The notes under the pieces: model-generated | Databases searched by the model: none | The model's input: the letters and a program-made list of their open reading frames with translations, nothing else | Told to the model about the DNA's origin: nothing | Position numbers and translations under genes: made by a program | Source of the DNA: Marinospirillum sp. | Lineage (GTDB): Bacteria > Pseudomonadota > Gammaproteobacteria > Pseudomonadales > Halomonadaceae | Length of the DNA: 13,936 nt | NCBI GenBank assembly: GCA_007116865.1 | Contig: SKHR01000221.1 | Coordinates: forward strand, 1-13,936 | Direction: 5' to 3' | Part shown: piece after piece, positions 1 through 4,683 of the stretch | How positions within the stretch are numbered: the stretch's first letter is position 1 | Layout of the letters: each line of letters starts with the position of its first letter

Positions 1-118
1 CAGCTAACAGTTCCCCTGATCGGGCCTGTAGTGGACTTTCACCACCAAGTCATCCGACCGCCACCACGCGGAATCGGAACAGCGCCTGTCACGGCGCTAC
101 GCGCCATGCCTGGCGCAC
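1..118 (-). mobile_element. Group II intron 5' end (probably class IIC), continues past left edge
   Basis: Read on the minus strand from 118 downwards, the sequence opens with GTGCG, the usual 5' end of a group II intron, then GCC-AGGCAT-GGC, like the start of the Oceanobacillus iheyensis IIC ribozyme. Nested stems typical of domain I follow: GCGCC/GGCGC, AGCGCC/GGCGCT, TCCGA/TCGGA with an inner CCGC/GCGG, and GTGG TGAAAG TCCAC. Near the edge come ACAGGCC and AACTGTTAGC, resembling ACAGTTAGCC of known group II introns. The 5' splice junction would lie between 119 and 118, right after the T-tract of an intrinsic terminator, which is the preferred insertion site of class IIC introns. Domains II-VI, any reverse transcriptase and the 3' exon lie outside the window, so completeness and activity are unknown. 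Identification is by remembered motif similarity, not by a covariance search. Confidence 0.75.
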
Positions 119-120
119 AA

Positions 121-148
121 CAAAAAAGCCCGGCTTTGTGGGCCGGGC
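121..148 (-). terminator. Intrinsic terminator of the phasin gene
   Basis: On the minus strand the 7-bp GC-rich stem GCCCGGC/GCCGGGC (142-148 with 128-134, 7-nt loop) is followed at once by six T (127-122). It lies about 70 bases past the phasin stop codon and is the only terminator-like structure there. The group II intron begins two bases after the T-tract and the following G. Confidence 0.85.
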
Positions 149-219
149 AAACAGACAGCGATGTTTCAGGCAGAGGGAGTTTGCTGAAAATCGCTGCTAC
201 ACTCTCAAGCAGAAATCTT

Positions 220-603
220 TCAGGCCGTTTTCTTCGGCTGCATGGCTTCCTGAGCCTGGCTTTTCATTGACTCCAGCTCAACTTGAGCCTGGTCTTTAGC
301 GCCACTCAGAATGTCCATGTTGGTTTTGAACAAACGACCGACACGGTCTTGCATGTCCTGAACCAGGTTGAACTGAGCTTCTTGTAAAGAAGCAGGGTCT
401 GCCTTGGCGCCCACGGTATCCAGTTGCTTGCTCAGCAGGCTTACACACTCGGTGTAAAAACGGGCTTGCTCTGCGCCCAGCTGCTCAGCCGCTTTGGCCT
501 GGATCATCATCAAGTTAGTGACAGGTTTGAACGCCTGCAAAGACACACCTTCTTGATAAGGCTTCATCATGGATTGCATATCTGACAACATTTTCTCGAA
601 CAT
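220..603 (-). CDS. phaP: Phasin family protein (polyhydroxyalkanoate granule-associated)
   Basis: This 127-residue, highly helical, amphipathic protein has no signal peptide, no membrane segment and a lysine-containing tail (PKKTA). Length, composition and the pattern of a short N-terminal helix followed by long Gln/Ala-rich helices match the small phasins of Gammaproteobacteria, which coat intracellular PHA granules and control their size and number. The start was set at the ATG ending at 603 because it has a strong Shine-Dalgarno (CCGGAGG) six bases upstream. An upstream in-frame ATG at 666 has no such site and lies inside the promoter repeats. The gene is monocistronic: its own promoter lies at about 655-683 and its terminator at 121-148. 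It diverges from purD. No PHA synthase is visible in the window. The family call is firm from overall pattern; the symbol is by analogy. Confidence 0.8.
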   Translation of the reverse strand: MFEKMLSDMQSMMKPYQEGVSLQAFKPVTNLMMIQAKAAEQLGAEQARFYTECVSLLSKQLDTVGAKADPASLQEAQFNLVQDMQDRVGRLFKTNMDILSGAKDQAQVELESMKSQAQEAMQPKKTA

Positions 604-638
604 TTGACACCTCCGGAATTCACGCCCCAGCCCATTGC

Positions 639-674
639 TGCACCGCACAATCTCAATATAGTGCACTGCACAAT
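639..674. promoter_or_regulatory. Paired direct repeat, putative PhaR-type operator
   Basis: TGCACCGCACAAT (639-651) and TGCACTGCACAAT (662-674) differ at one base and are spaced 23 bp start to start, about two helical turns. Each contains the short dyad TGCAnTGCA or a one-mismatch version. Known PhaR repressors bind TGC/GCA-rich dyads in front of phasin genes; applying that to this gene is inference. No phaR gene is in the window. Confidence 0.5.
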
Positions 675-683
675 AAAGGTCAA
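655..683 (-). promoter_or_regulatory. Phasin gene sigma-70 promoter
   Basis: On the minus strand TTGACC (683-678) is separated by exactly 17 bases from TATATT (660-655), a near-consensus pair. Transcription would start near 648, giving a leader of about 45 bases. One of two direct repeats fills the spacer and the other covers the start point, which suggests repression. Confidence 0.65.
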
Positions 684-762
684 ATAGTAATTGAAGAAAA
701 TTTTTACTGGATCGCTAAACGCCAGATCCAGCTGAATTGCGGGTGGAGTGGCGGTTAAAATC

Positions 763-771
763 TGCCATAAT
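763..771 (+). promoter_or_regulatory. Putative extended -10 promoter of purD
   Basis: TGC-CATAAT at 763-771 is an extended -10 element about 40 bases upstream of the purD start. No good -35 hexamer is present at 16-18 bases spacing. I see no convincing PurR-type operator in the 130 bases before purD. Confidence 0.4.
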
Positions 772-812
772 AACGGCCTTCATTTGATGGATTCCGACAT
801 AGAGGTTACGGC

Positions 813-2099
813 ATGAAAGTTTTGGTGATTGGTGGCGGCGGGCGTGAGCACGCCCTGGCTTGGAAAGCGGCACAATCGGCTGATGTGACTCAAGTTTTTG
901 TGGCACCTGGTAACGCTGGCACCGCACTTGAGCCCAAGCTCACCAATGTAGCGATCGATCCCTTGGACTTTCAGGCACTCGCAGCCCTGGTTGAAAAAGA
1001 AGGCATCGAGCTGACACTGGTTGGCCCTGAAGTGCCCCTGGTGGTAGGCATTGTCGATGACTTCACTGCACGCGGCTTCACGATCTTTGGTCCAAGCAAG
1101 GCCGCCGCGCAGCTGGAAGGCTCCAAAGCCTTCACCAAGGACTTTTTAGCTCGCCATCAGATTCCCACCGCCGACTATCAGGTTTTCACTGAGGTTGAGC
1201 CTGCACTGGCCTATTTGGCAGAAAAAGGTGCGCCAATTGTGATCAAGGCCGATGGCCTGGCCGCCGGTAAGGGTGTGATCGTGGCAATGACGGATGCCGA
1301 AGCAGAAGCGGCGGTGCGTGACATTCTGGCCGGCAATGCCTTTGGTGAAGCTGGCTCTCGTGTGGTGATTGAAGAATTTCTAGAAGGCGAGGAAGCCAGC
1401 TTTATTGTGATGGTGGATGGTAAAAACATTCTGCCCATGGCCACCAGCCAGGATCACAAACGCGTCGGTGATGGCGACACAGGGCCAAACACGGGCGGCA
1501 TGGGTGCCTACTCACCCGCCCCAGTGGTCACCGCAGAAGTTCACCAACGGGTGATGCAAGAGGTCATCCGGCCTACCGTTGAAGGCATGGCGGCTGAAGG
1601 CATGCCCTATACCGGTTTTCTTTATGCTGGTTTGATGATCAACCAAAAAGGCGAACCCAAGGTTATTGAATACAATTGCCGCTTTGGAGATCCAGAAACG
1701 CAACCCATCATGATGCGCCTCAACACTGACCTGGTCAGCCTGTGTCTGGCGGCAACCCGTGGACAGCTGGATCAGGTCAGCGCTGAATGGGACCCTCGCC
1801 CCTGCATTGGCGTGGTCATGGCTGCCGGAGGTTATCCGGGCAGTTATGCCAAGGGCAAGCCGATTCTAGGTCTGGAAAAAGTGACCCACCCTGACTGCAA
1901 GGTGTTTCATGCGGGCACCGCCAGCGAAAACCAGCAAACCGTGACTCAGGGCGGACGCGTACTCTGCGTCACCGCCCTGGGTGAAAACCTGCGCCAGGCA
2001 CAAACCCAGGCCTATCAGGCAGTAGAAAAAATCCAATGGGAAGGTGCCTTTTATCGCAAGGACATCGGTTATCGAGCCCTGGCCCGTGAACAAGAATAA
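813..2099 (+). CDS. purD: Phosphoribosylamine--glycine ligase (GAR synthetase)
   Basis: This cytosolic enzyme joins glycine to 5-phosphoribosylamine using ATP, the second step of de novo purine synthesis. The 428-residue length is normal. The N-terminal domain has the glycine-rich loop GGGGREHA at residues 7-14. The ATP-grasp domain shows GSKAFTKDFL, ADGLAAGKGV, GDTGPNTGGMGAYSP around residue 222, and the metal/ATP-binding EYNCRFGDPETQ from residue 286. The ATG has GAGG eight bases upstream. In E. coli purD follows purH, but here no purH precedes it; the upstream neighbour is the divergent phasin gene. A thioesterase follows after 12 bases and is probably co-transcribed. Confidence 0.97.
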   Translation: MKVLVIGGGGREHALAWKAAQSADVTQVFVAPGNAGTALEPKLTNVAIDPLDFQALAALVEKEGIELTLVGPEVPLVVGIVDDFTARGFTIFGPSKAAAQLEGSKAFTKDFLARHQIPTADYQVFTEVEPALAYLAEKGAPIVIKADGLAAGKGVIVAMTDAEAEAAVRDILAGNAFGEAGSRVVIEEFLEGEEASFIVMVDGKNILPMATSQDHKRVGDGDTGPNTGGMGAYSPAPVVTAEVHQRVMQEVIRPTVEGMAAEGMPYTGFLYAGLMINQKGEPKVIEYNCRFGDPETQPIMMRLNTDLVSLCLAATRGQLDQVSAEWDPRPCIGVVMAAGGYPGSYAKGKPILGLEKVTHPDCKVFHAGTASENQQTVTQGGRVLCVTALGENLRQAQTQAYQAVEKIQWEGAFYRKDIGYRALAREQE

Positions 2100-2111
2100 G
2101 AGGCGGATCAC

Positions 2112-2537
2112 ATGTCGCGTTTACAGCTGACGTTTCCTCAGCCGGTGGTTTATACCCACCGGCTGCCGGTACGCATCAATGACATCAACTATGGTCAACA
2201 CCTGGGGCATGATCGCCTGGTCACTCTGCTGCATGAGGCACGTTGTGCCTGGCTGGCCGCTGCAGGCTACTCAGAAATTGATATCCAGGGCACCGGGTTA
2301 GTGATTGCTGACTTACAGCTGTGTTATCAGGCGGAAAGCTTTTATGGCGACACCCTCGATATTCAACTGGCCCTGGGCGAGCTGGGTAGTAAAAGTGCTC
2401 AGGTTTATCACCAGGTCGTGCGTGTTGCGGATCAACAAGTCATTGCCACCGCCCGAACAACCCAGGTCTTTTTTGATTATCAGACACGTAAACCTACTCA
2501 AATTCCTGAGGCCTTCAAACGCCTGGCGGGTCTTTGA
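2112..2537 (+). CDS. Acyl-CoA thioesterase, hotdog fold (4HBT family)
   Basis: This is a 141-residue single-domain protein. After a short strand, VRINDINYGQHLGHDRLVTLLHEAR has the 4HBT signature: an Asp/Asn-x-Asn-x-x-x-H-x-x segment followed by the central hotdog helix. Later strands (GLVIADLQLCYQ, GDTLDIQLAL, ARTTQVFFDYQTRKP) complete the fold. Enzymes of this family hydrolyse thioesters such as acyl-CoA; the substrate cannot be read from sequence. It lies 12 bases after purD on the same strand with a weak AGAGGCGG ribosome site, so it is likely the second gene of that transcript. It ends about 30 bases before the oppositely oriented tRNA cluster. The family call is good; an exact function or symbol is not justified. 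Confidence 0.8.
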   Translation: MSRLQLTFPQPVVYTHRLPVRINDINYGQHLGHDRLVTLLHEARCAWLAAAGYSEIDIQGTGLVIADLQLCYQAESFYGDTLDIQLALGELGSKSAQVYHQVVRVADQQVIATARTTQVFFDYQTRKPTQIPEAFKRLAGL

Positions 2538-2568
2538 TTGGGGGCATGAAAGGAAACAGAGAATGAAT

Positions 2569-2645
2569 TGGCGCGCTCGGGAGGATTCGAACCTCCGACC
2601 GCCTGGTTCGTAGCCAGGTACTCTATCCAGCTGAGCTACGAGCGC
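2569..2645 (-). tRNA. tRNA-Arg(ACG), copy 2 (distal)
   Basis: A 77-base cloverleaf on the minus strand. The acceptor arm is GCGCTCG paired with CGAGCGC, followed by discriminator G and an encoded CCA (2571-2569). The anticodon loop CTACGAA between CCTGG and CCAGG gives anticodon ACG (2611-2609), expected to be modified to ICG and to read CGU, CGC and CGA. It is identical over all 77 bases to the copy at 2672-2748 and lies last in the tRNA transcript. Confidence 0.97.
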
Positions 2646-2671
2646 GCAGTTCCTTGAGTTTTACAGTGATT

Positions 2672-2748
2672 TGGCGCGCTCGGGAGGATTCGAACCTCCG
2701 ACCGCCTGGTTCGTAGCCAGGTACTCTATCCAGCTGAGCTACGAGCGC
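2672..2748 (-). tRNA. tRNA-Arg(ACG), copy 1
   Basis: Identical in sequence to the copy 103 bases further left, with anticodon ACG at 2714-2712 and an encoded CCA at 2674-2672. It sits between tRNA-Ser and the second Arg copy, matching the serV-argVYZQ cluster that follows csrA in E. coli, where four Arg copies occur. The spacer between the two copies is 26 bases and has no promoter signal, so both come from the promoter before tRNA-Ser. Confidence 0.97.
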
Positions 2749-2773
2749 ACATTTCACTGCAATACTTGGGAAG

Positions 2774-2863
2774 TGGCGGAGAGAGAGGGATTCGAACCCT
2801 CGATGAGATTTCTCCCATACGCCCTTAGCAGGGGCGCGCCTTCAGCCACTCGGCCACCTCTCC
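2774..2863 (-). tRNA. tRNA-Ser(GCT)
   Basis: A 90-base class II tRNA with a long variable arm. The acceptor arm is GGAGAGG paired with TCTCTCC, followed by discriminator G and encoded CCA (2776-2774). The anticodon loop CTGCTAA gives GCT (2829-2827), reading AGC and AGU. It is the first gene of the three-tRNA transcript and the counterpart of E. coli serV. Confidence 0.97.
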
Positions 2864-2875
2864 AACACGGCGCAC

Positions 2876-2903
2876 ATGATACCACCTAGGACTTTTTTGT
2901 CCA
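2876..2903 (-). promoter_or_regulatory. Promoter of the Ser-Arg-Arg tRNA cluster
   Basis: On the minus strand TGGACA (2903-2898) and TATCAT (2881-2876) are each one base from consensus and 16 bases apart. They are followed by a GC-rich discriminator (GTGCGCC), typical of stringently controlled stable-RNA promoters. The csrA terminator lies just upstream, so the tRNAs form a separate unit. Confidence 0.75.
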
Positions 2904-2951
2904 CCCCTGGTTTAAAAAACTTTTGTGGCGTTTTTGGGAAAAAACACTTAT

Positions 2952-2991
2952 AAAACAAAAAGGCCGCTGGGCTCTTTCAAGCGCAGCAGCC
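2952..2991 (-). terminator. Intrinsic terminator after csrA
   Basis: On the minus strand GGCTGCTGCGC (2991-2981) pairs with GCCCAGCGGCC (2972-2962) over 11 positions with one G-U pair and one mismatch. The loop is eight bases, and TTTTTGTTTT follows. It lies about 20 bases past the csrA stop codon and ends the transcript before the tRNA promoter. Confidence 0.8.
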
Positions 2992-3012
2992 AGATTCGGT
3001 TTAAAAGAAGAC

Positions 3013-3204
3013 TCAGAAGTTACCGTTCTGACCCTCTTCCTTTTCACGCTGAATTCTTTGGTAAATTTCTTCACGATGCACAGCCACCTCTTTGGGGGCG
3101 TTGACACCAATGCGAACCTGATTACCTTTGACACCCAAAACAGTGACGGTGACTTCGTCACCAACCATCAGGGTTTCACCAACACGGCGAGTTAGAATGA
3201 GCAT
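3013..3204 (-). CDS. csrA: Carbon storage regulator, RNA-binding translational regulator
   Basis: CsrA binds GGA-containing hairpins in mRNA leaders as a homodimer and represses or activates translation and stability. This 63-residue protein is almost superposable on E. coli CsrA: MLILTRRVGETLMVGD, the VTVLGVKGNQVRIGVNAPKEVAVHREEIYQRI core containing the RNA-contacting R44 region, and a charged C-terminal tail. The ATG follows a strong AAGGAG six bases upstream. It lies downstream of lysC after a 198-base gap, as in Pseudomonas-type genomes. The ribosome site itself contains a GGA, so autoregulation is plausible. Confidence 0.98.
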   Translation of the reverse strand: MLILTRRVGETLMVGDEVTVTVLGVKGNQVRIGVNAPKEVAVHREEIYQRIQREKEEGQNGNF

Positions 3205-3338
3205 GGTGGAATCTCCTTATCAAGCAGTCCAAAATAACTTTCAACAGGTGTGGGACTTTATCTGAACCGGTAAGTTCTAAATCCCTTGATCGACAATGAG
3301 CACACCATGATCAATGGTAAACGCTTCATTGCCGATAC

Positions 3339-3367
3339 ATTTTACACGGATTATTAAGACCTGTTCA
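3339..3367 (-). promoter_or_regulatory. Possible csrA promoter with long leader
   Basis: In the 198-base gap between lysC and csrA, TGAACA (3367-3362) and TAAAAT (3344-3339) are 17 bases apart on the minus strand. That would give a csrA leader of about 130 bases. The -35 matches only four of six consensus bases. No terminator for lysC is apparent in this gap, so csrA may also receive readthrough. Confidence 0.35.
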
Positions 3368-3402
3368 TTGTTTTTTGTTATCCAACACATACACTCAAAC
3401 AA

Positions 3403-3882
3403 TCAAGCATCCAGGCCGAAAGCCGTGTGCAGCGTGCGTACCGCCAGCTCGGTGAACTTCTCGTCAATCACTACTGAAATCTTAATTTCAGAGGTCGACA
3501 CCATGCGAATATTGATGCCATTTTCCGCCAGGGTTTTAAACATCAGGCTTGCCACACCCGCGTGAGAACGCATGCCAACACCCACCAGGGATACCTTGGC
3601 AATCGCCGTGTCGCCAACAATTTTACCCGCTCCCATTTCGGCCACGGCTTTTTCCAAAATCGCTTCGGCTTTTTGGTAATCATCACGAGCTACGGTGAAA
3701 GAAAAGTCGGTGGATTTTCCGTCGGGCGAAACGTTTTGGACGATCATATCGACTTCAATGTTACTGTCGCCAATAGGGCTCAAAATTTTCGCTGCCACAC
3801 CGGGGATATCGGGAGCGCCTAAAACCGTCAGCTTGGCTTCGTTAATATGATGTGCAATACCTGCAATCAGTGGTTCTTCCAT
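3403..3882 (-). CDS. Aspartate kinase beta subunit from internal in-frame start
   Basis: Within lysC an in-frame ATG (codon 252, starting at 3882) is preceded by GAGGAGA (3897-3891) with an eight-base spacer, a better ribosome site than that of the full gene. The product of 159 residues begins MEEPLIAGIAHHINEAKL and consists of just the two ACT domains. In Corynebacterium glutamicum and Bacillus, lysC makes such a regulatory beta subunit from an internal start, and the Corynebacterium one begins with a very similar MEEAVLTGVA segment. The seen facts are the start and ribosome site; alpha2beta2 assembly here is inference from those families. Confidence 0.7.
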   Translation of the reverse strand: MEEPLIAGIAHHINEAKLTVLGAPDIPGVAAKILSPIGDSNIEVDMIVQNVSPDGKSTDFSFTVARDDYQKAEAILEKAVAEMGAGKIVGDTAIAKVSLVGVGMRSHAGVASLMFKTLAENGINIRMVSTSEIKISVVIDEKFTELAVRTLHTAFGLDA

Positions 3883-4635
3883 CGATGGGTTCTCCTCATC
3901 GTCAGCAATGATTAATGTGCCTGGCCCTTCGTTGTCTTCAAAACTGGATAAAACACGCAGTGGCACCTTGTACTTACCCGCAAACTCTACAGAACGTATC
4001 TGCAGAACTTTTGAACCCATGCTGGCCAGTTCGAGCATTTCTTCGACGGTGATTTGTTCTAACCGCCGTGCTTTGCTGCAAATTCGTGGATCAGCAGTAT
4101 AGACACCATCCACATCGGTATAAATCTGGCACTCATCTGCCTTCAGAGCCGCCGCCAAGGCAACAGCAGTGGTGTCAGAACCGCCCCGCCCTAATGTGGT
4201 GATATTGCCTTCTTCATCCACTCCCTGAAAACCTGCCACCACAATCACACGTCCATTCTGCAGGTCTTCACGGATCGAATCAGTATCAATTTGCTTGATC
4301 CGTGCCTTGGTGTGCGCACGGTCCGTCACGATGCCGACCTGGGCACCAGTATAAGAGGTTGCCGGTACACCCTGTTGCTCCAGCGCCATGGCCAGCAAGG
4401 CAATAGTCACCTGCTCACCCGTTGACACCAGCATATCCATCTCACGTGGAGAGGGTGTTTCGTGAATTTCTTTGGCCAAGGCGATCAGGCGGTTGGTTTC
4501 GCCACTCATGGCCGATACCACGACCACGACATCATGACCATCACGGCGAAAACGCCCGACCCGCTCAGCGACCTTTTTGATCCGCTCAGGGGTTCCGACT
4601 GAGGTGCCGCCAAACTTCTGTACATAAAGTGCCAT
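3403..4635 (-). CDS. lysC: Aspartate kinase, monofunctional, with two ACT domains
   Basis: Phosphorylates aspartate, the first step to lysine, threonine, methionine and diaminopimelate. The 410-residue length fits the monofunctional Pseudomonas/Corynebacterium type rather than E. coli LysC. The kinase domain (about residues 1-245) has KFGGTSV at 7-13, the FQGVDEEGNITTLGRGGSDTTAVALAAAL segment and DVDGVYTADPR. Two ACT domains occupy about 265-405, with LTVLGAPDIPGVAAKILSPI and the QNVSPDGKSTDFSFT effector region. The ATG has AAGGG about eight bases upstream. It lies 48 bases after alaS with no clear promoter or terminator between, so co-transcription is likely. No lysine riboswitch structure is visible in the 48-base leader, so control is probably allosteric. 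An internal start at 3882 probably makes a separate beta subunit. Confidence 0.96.
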   Translation of the reverse strand: MALYVQKFGGTSVGTPERIKKVAERVGRFRRDGHDVVVVVSAMSGETNRLIALAKEIHETPSPREMDMLVSTGEQVTIALLAMALEQQGVPATSYTGAQVGIVTDRAHTKARIKQIDTDSIREDLQNGRVIVVAGFQGVDEEGNITTLGRGGSDTTAVALAAALKADECQIYTDVDGVYTADPRICSKARRLEQITVEEMLELASMGSKVLQIRSVEFAGKYKVPLRVLSSFEDNEGPGTLIIADDEENPSMEEPLIAGIAHHINEAKLTVLGAPDIPGVAAKILSPIGDSNIEVDMIVQNVSPDGKSTDFSFTVARDDYQKAEAILEKAVAEMGAGKIVGDTAIAKVSLVGVGMRSHAGVASLMFKTLAENGINIRMVSTSEIKISVVIDEKFTELAVRTLHTAFGLDA

Positions 4636-4683
4636 CGTTTAACCCTTATCCTGTTCAAAATGACTTGCGCAAGGGCGCGAAAT

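Noticed and set aside
31..270. Plus-strand open frame at the left end
   Set aside because: It runs antisense through intron RNA structure, the terminator and the phasin 3' end, with no ribosome site and no family resemblance.
604..666. N-terminal extension of the phasin gene from an upstream ATG at 666
   Set aside because: It has no ribosome site, covers the promoter repeats, and adds residues unlike phasins. The ATG at 603 has CCGGAGG at correct spacing.
707..731. Inverted repeat CTGGATC...GATCCAG between the phasin and purD promoters
   Set aside because: A 7-base arm with an 11-base loop and no T-tract in either direction. It could be an operator for either gene, but nothing supports a specific role.
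2671..2889. Open frames across the tRNA cluster
   Set aside because: They are translations of the reverse complement of tRNA genes (the GGFEPPT / REGFEPS peptides are familiar artefacts of tRNA DNA).
4636..4683. Lysine riboswitch or lysC promoter before lysC
   Set aside because: Only 48 bases are available. There is a small CTTGCGCAAG palindrome but no riboswitch-sized structure and no convincing -35/-10.
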